This document shows positions 1 through 9,022 of a stretch of DNA of 21,054 nt, in pieces (within the stretch, counting starts at the first letter, position 1; each line of letters opens with the position of its first letter). The translations under genes were made by a program, and so were the position numbers. Where the stretch lies: assembly GCA_003427395.1 (NCBI GenBank), contig BFEA01000412.1:1362642-1383695 (forward strand). The letters are read 5' to 3'. The notes below the pieces were generated by a model. That model did no database searches, was not told the origin of the DNA, and worked only from the letters and a program-made list of their open reading frames with translations. Source of the DNA: Chara braunii (taxonomy: Eukaryota; Streptophyta; Charophyceae; Charales; Characeae).

Positions 1-170
1 AGAGAGAGAGAGAGGTGCAGTCCACAAAAAGGGAGAGGTCAATCAAAACGTGCAGTTCATAGGAAAAAAAATTAGGTCAATGAAAACGTGCAGTCCACAA
101 CCATGTGACCTTTTGCACAGCAAAGTACCGATTGTTTGGTAACGTTACATGGTTATAGATTCTTGCTCGC

Positions 171-174
171 TCGA

Positions 175-242
<68 letters not shown>
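171..242. repeat. GA dinucleotide microsatellite
   Basis: Nearly pure GA run with a few GAAA interruptions. It lies between satellite spacers 1 and 2. Confidence 0.9.
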
Positions 243-243
<1 letters not shown>

Positions 244-352
244 GTGCAGTGCAGAAAAAGGGAGAGGTGAACGAAAACGTGCAGTCTACGGCCATATGAC
301 CTTTTGCAGTGCAAGGTACAAATTGTGTCATAAAAATCAGGTGGTTATGGAC

Positions 353-357
353 GAGAA

Positions 358-431
<74 letters not shown>

Positions 432-440
432 GGAGAGAGA
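353..440. repeat. GA dinucleotide microsatellite
   Basis: GA run with rare GAAA and GGGA interruptions between satellite spacers 2 and 3. Confidence 0.9.
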
Positions 441-584
441 CGCAGTCCACAAAATGGAAGAGGTCAATGAAAATGTGCAGTCCGCAAAATAGGATAGCTC
501 AATGAAAACGTGCAGTCCACAACCATAAGACCTTTTGCAGTGCAAGGTACGCATTCTGTCCTAAAAGTCACGTGGTTGTGGACG

Positions 585-586
585 AG

Positions 587-669
<83 letters not shown>

Positions 670-697
670 AAGAGAGAGAGAGAGAAAGAGAGAGGGA
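585..697. repeat. Compound (GATA)n-(GA)n microsatellite
   Basis: About nine GATA units run directly into a GA tract, between satellite spacers 3 and 4. A compound CT/CTAT tract at 9592-9716 has the reverse-complement make-up. Confidence 0.9.
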
Positions 698-830
698 GGT
701 GCGGTTCACAAAAAGGGAGAGGTCAACCAAAACGTGCATTCCATAAGAAGGGAGAGGTCAATGAAAATATGCAGTCCACAACCATGTGACCTTTTGCACT
801 ACAAGGTACACATTGTGTCCAAAACGTCAC

Positions 831-1391
831 GCACACATACAGAGCAATCCACGACTGCACAGGGGGGGGGAGGGAAAGTGAAGATTTGGAGATAGAGAGT
901 TACAATGTTTTTCAATGACACTTGGTATTTTAGAATCCAAGCTTCACATGATGTTCAGGGTGACAACGGTCATGATGTTTTTCCCAGTTGGGAGAAAGGG
1001 AGCAGTCCATAAGCTTGTATTTTTTCCATAGCGTATATGAAAACCAACTCATACTGGAACTATAAACTAACGATGGAGGAGGCAAAAATAGACAGTAGCA
1101 AAAAACAGTCCATGACCAGGTGTATTTTTCAATACTTCTACATAATATTTAATTTAAAAATCCACGTGGTCATGGATTATGTTCGAGACACACATATATG
1201 TAATGTCCAAACAGACAGAACCAAAGTCTGTTATGCTATTTTGAAAAATTGTACAAATTGGTATTTTGACTGCAACTCAAGCATCTCGAACCTCCTCATC
1301 ATTATAAATGTACTAGTGCAAATTCTAAGATGTTATAATAAACTCTCATTTTTTTCCTCGTACTTCCCCAATCATGGACAGTGTTGGGCGT
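831..1391. other. No feature recognised
   Basis: AT-leaning unique sequence with a short G run near 861. An open frame at 1037-1429 has low-information composition and runs into the following minisatellite. I see no homology or codon pattern supporting a gene. Confidence 0.5.
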
Positions 1392-1516
1392 ATGTTGAAC
1401 TGATGTTGAACCAATGTTGGACGTGTTGAAACGATGTTAAGCCAATATTTAACCAATGTTGGACATGTTGAACTGATGTTGAACCAATGTTGGACATGTT
1501 GAAGTGATGTTGAACG
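1392..1516. repeat. Minisatellite built from GTTGAAC / CCAATGTTGGAC blocks
   Basis: Units lie at 1392-1422 (31 bp), 1423-1464 (42 bp, with an internal 11-bp expansion), 1465-1495 (31 bp, identical to the first) and 1496-1516 (partial). Each reads roughly ATGTTGAACTGATGTTGAAC followed by CAATGTTGGAC. Palindromic CCAACGTTGG-like words recur just downstream, near 1537 and 1608. Open frames through it on both strands are repeat artefacts. Confidence 0.85.
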
Positions 1517-1894
1517 AAGGAGGGAAAGTGTGTTGTTCAACGTTGGTCTTGTGGTGAAAAATCAAATCAACAAATGAAATGTGTGATCACAAATATCAAT
1601 TATTGCACCAACGTTGGAAAACACAAAAAAAAACTCAAAATTTTTTCTATTGAAGGCCTACGTGACTACGTCTGCCACATTCGCGAGTAGAAAAGAAGCA
1701 GGTGAGACAAGGAAGGTGCAAGTCCGGTAGTATTTAGTTGTCGAATATGGAAAGTTAGGTCTTTGATCGAGGCTCTCGGCAGCCGACTGTGGCCAGCCGT
1801 AAGGTTCAGGAATGAAGATGAAGGAGGAGCGTTCGACTTACTTCGAGAAGAATCAGATTGTTTCAGTCGCTAATCGTGAAGCATAAAGAGATAT
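1517..1894. other. No feature recognised
   Basis: Unique sequence with stops in all frames. It contains a CCAACGTTGG palindrome near 1608 and an A run near 1625, and nothing else that can be supported. Confidence 0.45.
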
Positions 1895-2890
1895 TAATGA
1901 GATGGTCTTCGAGGCATAGCGGCGAGGTAGGGAGATCACTTTTCAGAGTAGAACGAGGAATCAAAGTTTTGGGTTGAACCATCGCTAACTTCATGGCGGC
2001 TCTTGGAAGGTAGTTGAGAGAGCAATCCGCCGATCCTAGCAGAATCGAACGGGTCGGCCGCTAGTAAAGGGGAGAGAAGACGAAAGGGAATGAGGAGCAA
2101 TCGCGGTATGTAGAACGGCATGTGGTCAGACTCGGGAAGGTATCCATCGAGAGTTGTTAACTTATTAGTGTCTCAAGCCTAGCGCAAGGTAAAGAAAAGG
2201 ATGACTCTGGATGAGGGACACCGACTTTAGTGAAAGTAGGGATATTTCGATCAGATAAAAGACATAAGCAAGGATAGGGATGACCAATCTTTGAAAAATG
2301 GAATGAAAAGCAGAGCGGTAAAGTAGATTAAGAGGAAAGGCAATCGAGGGGGTATGACGGGGAAGTAGGGTAGGGAAGGAAGGCGATGGTCTTCGAAGCT
2401 TAGCAGGTGAGGGACCGAAGTTGTGCTTCAGAGTAGAGCGAGAAGCCTAACTTGAGGGAATAAATCGTCGCGAACTGTGACTCTCCGAGGACGTATCGCT
2501 TAGGCAGGGAAAGAAGAGGGAGTGAAGACGTCGAGGAAAGGATCTGCTGCTCGAGGCAGGATCAAAAGGGGTTGTGGCTGCTTGTAAAAGAAAAAGAAAA
2601 AAAGGAGAGGGAAGGGGAAGAGGATGAGGATCGATAAAATGGAAAGCAGTCAGAAGCTATCTCATTAGGAACCCTGAGCATATCAAGCCCGGCGCAAGGT
2701 GAGGTGGAAGAGGAGGGACAAGCGATTTCACTCGTTTGGGCGGGAAAAGACAATTCGATCGGATGAAACGACGTGAGTGAGGGTAAGGATGACCAATCTT
2801 AAGAGAAAACGGAGTGGTAAGATAGGACCAAGGCAGATCAGGAGGATGGGCAATCGAGGAGGTATAAAGGAGGAAGTTGAAGTGTGAAGA
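1895..2890. repeat. Diverged tandem duplication, about 500 bp per copy
   Basis: Copy 1 (about 1895-2385) and copy 2 (about 2385-2890) share ordered blocks at an offset of about 490-515 bp. These include GATGGTCTTCGA, TTCAGAGTAGA.CGAG, TCAAGCC.GGCGCAAGGT, GGATGACCAATCTT and GGCAATCGAGG.GGTAT. Both copies are purine-rich on the plus strand and full of stops. The changes are substitutions and small indels without codon periodicity, so the sequence is probably non-coding. It could be part of a terminal repeat or spacer of a larger element, but I cannot show its edges. Confidence 0.7.
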
Positions 2891-3990
2891 TGGACAAAGA
2901 TCGGCCTTCGATTAGAAGAATTAGGGGAAGGCGGTTGAAAGTTGGGGAGAATTGATAATTTCTCGCTAACACTTGGTATCATGTTCGATCTTAAACTGCT
3001 CTCATTAGAAGCGCGGATTCAAATTAGGATCAAGGAAAAGTTTCCATCCACCTAGATTAAACGTTACAAATAGGCAAACATGAGAGTTTGCTTCAAGTAT
3101 CTCGTGAGAAGGGGTGGAGGCAGCGGAAACTCAATAGGCGAAAATAAGTGTTGAGATCGGGAATGACTCGACAAAAGCCCTAGGCGAAAGCAATAACCTA
3201 GATCTAGAGTATTAAACCACTAGTACCTTTGTCAGTTCGAAAAATAGTGGGCCTCCGACCTTTTAGGAGGCCGAAACGAAACGACGGTCGCCGATCAGAT
3301 TGATCAACTTCGGGCTCGGCCTCCTGCAAGTTTGGGTGCTGGCAAGAACTTGTGGAAACCGGATGCCAAAGGTACTAGCAGTTTAAGAAGAGAGGGAGAA
3401 ACAATCCTATGTCTCTAGAGGTTTTCTTTCTTCAATTGAAAGAGAATGGACACTAGAGAGTGGAGAGCAGAAGGAAGAAGAGAGAGAATTTTCAACCAAA
3501 AGAAGGATTTTGGGGTACGACAAGAGCAAAACCTTGATTGTTTGTGGAAGGTTCGTAATGATGATGCATTAGCCTTTGTTGTGGGAGGAGGAATCGGGGA
3601 TTGAAGTTCAGTGCTGCCGCAATCGGCGATCGATGTTTATGGGGACGAGGTTGGGAAAAACTTAATTAAAGAATTAGACAGATTGAGTGTAGTAGAGGAC
3701 GAGATGGTCTCCAATCGTGCATTTGATTGGAATCTATCCAATTACCGGATTTAAACTGATCAAAAAGATTTTTGTTTTACACACATACACACGTTCCCCA
3801 TCTATTCTGGAGGGCGTCAGTCCGGTTGCTTATCACCGACAAGCAAAAACAACAAAAGAAAGAAAAAGACAGATACAAATTTTTTTACCCATCTTGAAAG
3901 ATCTAATGTTTTTCGCTATTGGGGCAGGGAAAAATTGCGGGCCAATTTCGGGAGAAAGCATAGGCTTGGGTCAAAGGAAATGATCGATGT
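2891..3990. other. No feature recognised
   Basis: Unique, moderately AT-rich sequence. A small inverted repeat (GGGCCTCCGACC, then GGTCGGAGG-like words reversed as TTTTAGGAGGCC) sits near 3249-3274. The open frames at 3717-3983 and nearby have no recognisable domain and no supporting codon pattern. Confidence 0.45.
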
Positions 3991-4065
3991 CTTAATTAAA
4001 TTTTTTAATCGTAATTCCTTTTTACTCATCATATGTAGCCGTTTGAATGTCATGACCGCATTCGC

Positions 4066-4085
4066 GTTCAAATGTGCGTTTGAAC
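4066..4085. repeat. Hairpin with GTTCAAA arms
   Basis: GTTCAAA (4066-4072) and TTTGAAC (4079-4085) form a perfect 7-bp stem with a 6-nt loop. Further GTTCAA words follow at 4096-4125. This palindromic cluster is the left partner of the one at 4715-4758. Confidence 0.7.
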
Positions 4086-4189
4086 ACGGATTTAAATTCG
4101 CGTTCAAAATTCAACGACGTTCAATTATTTTTTTATTTTTTTATTTTTTTTTTTTTTTTTTTTCATGCTTAAAAATATCTTGTTTTTTC

Positions 4190-4570
4190 TGATTTCTTTT
4201 AAGGACTTCTCTATTATGTTAAGTACATGCCTGACAATTTTGGAGTCATTTTGCTAAGGGGAAAAAAAAAGAAAAATCACCAAAAATGGCGGTGTCAAAT
4301 CATGTTCGCCCACTTATTTTTTTACTTTTTTTTTTTTTTTCCACTTTATTTCGCCACCTAAAAAAAAATATTATTTTTTTACATTTTTTTAATGAGTTTT
4401 GTATAATGTGAAGTACACATCTGCTAATTTTTATAGCATTTGGCTCTGCCAAAAATCAATACAAAATCTCCAAATATGGCGGTGTCACAAACGTACTTGC
4501 GCACTTACTTATTTCAATTATTCTCTTTTTACTTTTTCTATTTTCTGTTTTCTATTTTTATTTCCAATTT
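4190..4570. repeat. Tandem duplication, 190-bp period, AT-rich
   Basis: Copy 1 holds ATGTTAAGTACATG (near 4217) and AAAAATGGCGGTGTCA (near 4282). Copy 2 holds ATGTGAAGTACACAT (near 4407) and AAATATGGCGGTGTCA (near 4472). Both pairs are exactly 190 bp apart, and GCGCACTTA / GCCCACTTA follows in each. Long T runs separate the copies. Neither copy is coding. Confidence 0.75.
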
Positions 4571-4714
4571 GGTAACGAAATTGGATGTAATGCTCAGGCA
4601 AATGTTGTTTATTTTATTTTATTTTTTTTCATAATATTTTTTTTTGCGGAACTTTTTTTTTTTTCCCGCGGAATTGAACTCCACGTTTGGTCGCATTCAC
4701 TGCACGCGCGTACA

Positions 4715-4758
4715 TTCCGTTCAGTTTCTGAACGGAAAACCCGCGTTCAATGAACGCG
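4715..4758. repeat. Two adjacent hairpins with GTTCA arms
   Basis: TTCCGTTCAG (4715-4724) pairs with CTGAACGGAA (4728-4737), a perfect 10-bp stem with a TTT loop. CGCGTTCA (4742-4749) pairs with TGAACGCG (4751-4758), a perfect 8-bp stem. Together with the cluster at 4066-4125 they bracket the AT-rich 190-bp duplication and may be degenerate inverted ends of one element. No target duplication was found. Confidence 0.7.
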
Positions 4759-5061
4759 TGGTTTCATAGGTGTCATCGAGAGGTTGAGCGGAAAGAGGAA
4801 GATCGGGGTGATTGAAAAAGGAGTTGTGGAAAGAATGTTGGATCATTGGATCCTTGGTGAGTTGCTTGCGGTGTCGAGCGCATCGGCCGTCGCGTAAACG
4901 AGGGCCCTCTCGGCTATGTCGCGCAGGAGTTAGAACAAAACAAAATCAAGAGACAGCTTANGACGATGCATAAGTGATTCCGCGAACCGCCGAGACAGAC
5001 GCGGTTGCATTGTCCCTTCTCCGCTCTAGCCGGGTGCGCCAACTGTACATTTCGCGGTCCC

Positions 5062-5353
5062 CTACGACAGGATAAGTTTTCGCGGGGCACATCTTACCTT
5101 CCCTAAGGGGCTGTCACCACCCTTAGGGGCGTATCCCCGCCGAGCTACCAGCCCACGTGCGAAAGCTTTTACATGCAATTGCAGAGGTAGGTCAGCCGAG
5201 GGCGTTTGCTCGCTCGTTGGAGTATAGGTACGCTTGGTTAACGCCAAGTGGACTCGAAGGTCATCCGTTCCCGAGGGCGATGATCTCCTCGGTACGAACG
5301 AGTATCGGTCGAGTAGGACGGCCTCGACCAAACATGAAATCCAATGTATAATC
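5062..5353 (-). pseudogene. Degenerate coding sequence, possible continuation of the RNA-polymerase-like fragment
   Basis: On the minus strand one short frame (about 5353-5264) contains FGRGRPTRPILVRTEE. The GRPTRPILV part recalls the GR.xRPL.V segment in the middle of Rpb2-family RNA polymerase subunits. It is closed by a stop near 5264. A second frame (5331-5062, 89 codons) is longer but has no recognisable motif. The two overlap in different phases, so at most one was coding. The match is short and the link to the fragment at 5482-5763 is inference from strand and order. Confidence 0.25.
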
Positions 5354-5481
5354 CTAGTACCNTTATAATCTCATATTCANAAACAACATTTCNACTTGAC
5401 GAGACNACNTGCCAAGGTTATCATTTTCTNCTTGCATGACCGGAGAGACAATGCTANTGNCGTCCGAAGACNGAAGATCCG

Positions 5482-5763
5482 TCACGCACAACTTATANAA
5501 GTAAATANCGNCGGTACCATGNAGATCAACAAGTGATCTGGCTCCTGGTCGGTGTTTGAACTCCCGGTTCGACCATATTGTCGTACCGCACGCATCCGCT
5601 TGGAGGAGTGAACGACAATTTTGTTCATCGCTTTGTCCTCCTAGGCAATAATTACTCTCTCTGTTCCACGNACGACGAAGTACCCATCCCCAACGCCAGA
5701 TACTCGGCATGGGAATGTTTCGTTTTCTGATACTTCGCCCTCGCCCTTTGGCTCAACATCTTT
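5482..5763 (-). pseudogene. Fragment resembling the second-largest subunit of DNA-dependent RNA polymerase (Rpb2/Rpc2 family)
   Basis: The frame reads GDGYFVVRGTERVIIA, then a TAG stop (5641-5643), then EDKAMNKIVV. Rpb2-family proteins carry the motif GGYFI..G.EKV.IAQE at about residue 200, where the residue after IA is glutamine. The in-frame TAG therefore sits exactly at the expected Gln codon. Seen directly: the frame, the stop and the motif. Inferred: family membership, because only about 25 residues match and the sequence downstream (HSSKRMRAVRQYGRTGSS) is not convincing. The frame runs from a stop near 5764 to one at 5482. The ambiguous base at 5671 falls at a third codon position and leaves valine unchanged. 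A decayed exon or a fragment from a virus, plasmid or host polymerase gene are all possible. Confidence 0.4.
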
Positions 5764-5993
5764 TCAGGTGTTCGACCTTCACTTTATCTGGCTTATTATT
5801 AAGTGCTCGATTACTCCTCAATGCCTAAGCATGATAGTGGTATCATCGGGGAAATCCAGATACTATCCATCTTGTTGGCCTACCTACGCAAAATTGTTGT
5901 TGTTTTTTTGTTATTATTACCCTTGTAGAGTCACGAAGATGTGGCCCTACAAAAAGAACAACTTACCACTGCACCGGACTCGAGAAGGTGCGC

Positions 5994-6551
5994 TCAGCCA
6001 GGATAAACCTGTTGGCCCCCACGGGCCTCGGCCTCTATCCGGTCGAGTCGCGTAAGCTCCTCGTCATCAAAAGTCAAGGTGGAGACGCGTCCACCCCGNG
6101 AGACTCGAACCTTCCGCGTATCATAGAGGGCAGCCATCCGTGAGGCGAGCTTCCAGACTATGGCGCGGAACGGCTGACGCATCCGAAACAGGTGTGTGGT
6201 CGTTGTGTCCTTAATCCGAACGACGCCGTTGTGCTCCCCGGATAGGGTAATTTTGACGCTCACAATGACCCGAGAGAGGCATTAGAGGTTGCTCGTGCGA
6301 TGGAAGTACAAGGTATATCCATGAACTTCGTCCGGAAGTCGGGCCACATTGGCGCGAACATCCCCGCGCGAGTTGGGAAATAATCCCTGCCCATCACTGA
6401 GCAGGCCGATAAAACCAATCCACCGCGTGGGCGCTCCATCTCGAACCAGTAATAATCGCTCCGCTCGCCGGATCAGCTCCTCGTCCATAGTGTCGCGAAT
6501 CAGTAGGTATCTGGCCTGAGTGAAGTCTCGCCGTCCGTTAGGCATCTGCAT
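5994..6551 (-). pseudogene. Unknown protein of about 185 codons broken by one in-frame stop
   Basis: An ATG at 6551 opens MQMPNGRRDFTQARYLLI. The frame runs to a TAA at 6282-6284 and continues in the same phase without indels for a further 96 codons to a stop at 5994-5996. The 3' half includes KITLSGEHNGVVRIKDTT and TFDDEELTRLDRIEAEARGG. Composition is balanced and protein-like, with no low complexity. The ambiguous base near 6100 lies in TCN, which is serine whichever base is present. The start lies 17 nt after the stop of the frame at 6569-7072, a compact spacing more typical of a virus, plasmid or organelle than of split nuclear genes. I do not recognise the family. The internal stop may be decay, an assembly error or a recoded codon. 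Confidence 0.45.
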
Positions 6552-6568
6552 ACCGAAGAAGCCACCTG

Positions 6569-7072
6569 TTAGAAGATGCGCTCGTAAATTTCACAAGCCT
6601 CGTCATAAAATGCAGTGACGTCGAAACGTTCCAAGCGAATGATATTAAATCTATTCGCTCGGACCCGTTTCACATGATGAAGGAGGCCGAACGGACCATG
6701 CAAATCGTTCAAATGAAGTACAATATGGAGGAACATCCCTCTAACCTCAGGAATGTTCTCTACTTCTGGACAGTNCTCGTGAACCACAACTAAGTTCATG
6801 TCTCCATAATCTCGTGATGGATTAGGAGGCGCAAAATCATATCGCACAATACGCTGGTCTGGCTCGAACAAGAAAATATAACTCCGNGGTGGTTTCCTCG
6901 CGCTCCCTTCCCAGAATCGTGGCACGTCCCATTCCAAGTAAACCTGTAAAGGNTTGTACACCAGCCTTCCTTTCCNTGTCATGCCNGCGCGGGATCGTGT
7001 CGNCACCNCTAGCCAATTAACNGNCGTCTCGCGCGTGCTGAATAGTCNGAGGATCACTGTTTCCACAAGCAT
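6569..7072 (-). CDS. Unknown protein, 167 codons
   Basis: Open from an ATG at 7072 to a TAA at 6569-6571. It includes LQVYLEWDVPRFWEGSARK, RSYIFLFEPDQRIVRYDF, MNLVVVHE and FYDEACEIYERIF. Alternating hydrophobic and charged segments look like a folded alpha/beta protein; there is no signal peptide, membrane segment or repeat. The 5' part holds about ten ambiguous bases, roughly half at third codon positions, so the true start could lie further upstream. It is followed after 17 nt by the frame at 5994-6551 on the same strand. I do not recognise a family or catalytic motif. A shadow frame is unlikely given the length and composition, but that is a judgement. Confidence 0.4.
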   Translation of the reverse strand: MLVETVILXLFSTRETXVNWLXVXTRSRXGMTXKGRLVYXPLQVYLEWDVPRFWEGSARKPXRSYIFLFEPDQRIVRYDFAPPNPSRDYGDMNLVVVHEXCPEVENIPEVRGMFLHIVLHLNDLHGPFGLLHHVKRVRANRFNIIRLERFDVTAFYDEACEIYERIF

Positions 7073-8073
7073 CTNAANGACNAAGCGGTAACTCTGTCAG
7101 AGTNAATTTAGATATACCNCTTTCCATATTCAATCTTCACTCCCCTTNTCGGACCNTTTTTCTTGTGTCACGGTCCGTCCGCGAAGTAGTGCCNATTTGC
7201 ACTTTTTTAACACTAGTTGAAACACGGGCTGGGCTTCTAGTGCCGCCAGCCCTCCCACACGTAGGTGGCTCCTAAAGCGNTNNCCCANCCGGNTACTAGA
7301 TNCAGCCTCCCCTTTCTCTGAAAGCACGAGGAGGCGACTGCCCCTAGCTTCAAGACACCCTACTCTCTAGGAAGTGGTTTGGAATACCCCTCCCCCTCGC
7401 CCGACCACATTTTTCAGGACTCAGAGGTTGGGCTGACTTCACCGCAACAGCATGGTATCCCCCCGCAAAAGCGGTCCACTCCGAGTCGATAACAGGGCCG
7501 GCCCCTAAGGCAACGAACCCCCGCCTCTGCCTCCTAGAGAGAAGAAGCCTAGACCCTAGGTGCAGACGACCACTCTATGCCTTCCCGGCTAAGGGTCGAC
7601 TTAGACGAATTGAGAAGAGAAAGAAGTAAGATATTTTGGACGGGCATAGAAGGATAATGGTCGTTTGGGATAGAATGGGGAAGTCCTTGGGAAGATACTA
7701 AGGGGTTCCCTTGTCTTCTCTTCTTCTAATTTTCCCACGGCCTTCGTTCTTTCGGCACCCGCCTGTTCACTCTTTTATTACTATTATTTTTGTTCCTCCT
7801 CTTTTCCGTCACATGCATTCAGGTTGAGTGGGAGAGAGGTAAGCATCCCCATTATTATCTCGAGCAAACAATGTTGATTCCTTTTCACGTGCATCTCCCA
7901 ACCTACCTGCACAATCAGGAAAAGAAACGATCAAGAGGTTCATCCATCCCCCAAACAAGTAAGCCCTTCCTTCACACGCATGACTCTTGCTCTACCTTTT
8001 CCCCTGAATTCAAAGCAAGGTCATGCAATGTGTGGGTTCACGCGGGTGTGTAGAGGAGTTGAGTCACACTTAC
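7073..8073. other. No gene recognised; ambiguous bases to 7310
   Basis: The stretch 7073-7310 is dense in ambiguous bases. From 7330 to 7620 the sequence is GC-richer and non-repetitive. A minus-strand frame there reads VIDSEWTAFAGGYHAVAVKS, but I can tie it to nothing. From 7620 to 8073 the sequence is ordinary, with a T-rich patch near 7770. The frame at 7790-8053 has no supporting feature. Confidence 0.4.
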
Positions 8074-8104
8074 CTTGAGTGAATTTCTTGAAGGCTCACT
8101 CAAG
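8074..8104. repeat. Hairpin, perfect 8-bp stem
   Basis: CTTGAGTG (8074-8081) pairs with CACTCAAG (8097-8104) across a 15-nt loop. It is the first clear member of the hairpin-rich region that runs to about 11226. Confidence 0.7.
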
Positions 8105-8244
8105 AAAGCCAAGTATTTGCTGAAAAAAGTTCGGCCGCGCAACTCTCGTTGTGGCCACTTACAAGGATGGGTCACACCCTCCTTCAAACGCTGCTGCTGA
8201 CTCAGGCACCGCTCACCAATACAGAAGCAAGCTCGTTGTTGAGG

Positions 8245-8259
8245 AGAGTGGCCCACTCT
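8245..8259. repeat. Palindrome AGAGTGG-C-CCACTCT
   Basis: Perfect 7-bp inverted repeat with a single central base. Confidence 0.7.
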
Positions 8260-8321
8260 TAAATCCCACAACCTGAACGTCACACCTTCCACCAAAACAG
8301 CGCCGATTCGACCCACCAATT

Positions 8322-8360
8322 ACCAAGTCAGGCCACCACCTGCCTGCCGCAATACTTGGT
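8322..8360. repeat. Hairpin, perfect 7-bp stem
   Basis: ACCAAGT (8322-8328) pairs with ACTTGGT (8354-8360). A CCACC/GGTGG pair offers an alternative inner stem. Confidence 0.6.
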
Positions 8361-8593
8361 GGTTCCGGACCCGATCCCCGCTTACTCGGTATACGGCAAA
8401 AAAGAAATAACAGCGGCCTTAATAGTCCTTACAGGTACCGCGTGCCGCAACGTCCTCAACAAGACGATCGCCACACCCTTTCTATTACANAGTGCACTTC
8501 CACCTTGGCGGTATCGCCCCTGCGGCAACGTCCAACCCCCTTTCTCACAGTCCTGTGCAAAATACTGTTGCCACAAAATCCAGTAGCACCCCC

Positions 8594-8790
8594 GCTGTAT
8601 CGCTGAGAAAAACGGTGCTGCCGTCGCACAATTTCAGCAGCGCTTCCGCTGTACCGCCAAGAATACCGGCGCTGCCGCCGCACAATTTCGGCAGCGCTTT
8701 CGCTGTACCGCCAAGAGTACCAGCGCTGCGGCCGCACAATTTCAACAGCGCTTTCGCTGCAGCTTCCTAGAAAACCAGCAGCAACCTCAA
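8594..8790. repeat. 54-bp tandem repeat, three full units plus a partial unit
   Basis: Units are 8594-8647, 8648-8701 and 8702-8755, with a degenerate fourth from 8756. Each starts GCTGTACCGCCAAGA and contains GCCGCACAATTTC followed by CAGCGCTTTC. The period is exactly 54 bp with no indels between the three units, so frames stay open on both strands. The plus-strand frame gives an 18-residue repeat (for example FAVPPRVPAL.PHNF); the minus-strand frame gives RRYSWRYSGSAAEIV. Because 54 is a multiple of three, open frames here are not evidence for a protein. Each unit can also fold through CAGCG/CGCTG and CCGC/GCGG arms. Confidence 0.85.
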
Positions 8791-8958
8791 GGCCACGGCT
8801 TCCCCACAGCCTGCAGCACACCACAGAAGGTGGGGCAAAAAACTTCCAACCTTTAGCTATGGCTGCCTCCTCCTTCCTCCAAGTGCTTCTGCAGACCTCC
8901 AGCACTTCGCCTTATTACACCAGCAGCCGGCCAGCCAGCATGTACTCGAGTAGAATGC

Positions 8959-8993
8959 CCCAGCAACATTGCCACAAGTGTGAGGCTGCTGGG
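8959..8993. repeat. Hairpin, perfect 7-bp stem
   Basis: CCCAGCA (8959-8965) pairs with TGCTGGG (8987-8993), with a small inner CAC/GTG pair. It leads into the close-packed array that starts at 9023. Confidence 0.65.
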
Positions 8994-9022
8994 TTGCAGG
9001 CTAGCTTTTATAGCTGGCTGAA

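Larger units (their letters stand above)
1..830. repeat. Higher-order satellite: GA runs alternating with a conserved spacer of about 110-170 bp
   Basis: Four diverged units start near 15, 243, 440 and 698. Each has a GTGCAGTCCACAAAA-like start, a GGGAGAGGTCAATGAAAA-like block (present twice in units 1, 3 and 4), then a CATGTGACCTTTTGCA-like block ending in CAAGGTAC. The first three units are each followed by a GA or GATA run; the last runs into unique sequence. Open frames across the GA runs encode only Arg-Glu or Ser-Leu repeats and are not genes. The spacers have diverged by substitutions and small indels but keep their order, so this is an expanded array and not independent microsatellites. 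Confidence 0.85.

Noticed and set aside
149-739. Open frames of about 70-118 codons on both strands across the GA runs
   Set aside because: They encode only Arg-Glu or Ser-Leu repeats from the microsatellite and have no other content.
2960-2990. TTGGTATCATG as a possible retrotransposon primer-binding site
   Set aside because: It resembles the initiator-tRNA complement for only a few bases, and no long terminal repeat ends next to it.
5157-5351. Plus-strand frame in the decayed coding block
   Set aside because: It is antisense to better minus-strand candidates and has no recognisable motif.
7330-7620. Possible rRNA or tRNA sequence in the GC-rich stretch
   Set aside because: No conserved rRNA segments or tRNA cloverleaf could be identified on either strand.
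8456-8905. 149-codon minus-strand frame with an 18-residue repeat
   Set aside because: The 54-bp period keeps every frame open on both strands, so length is not evidence; no domain or start context supports it.
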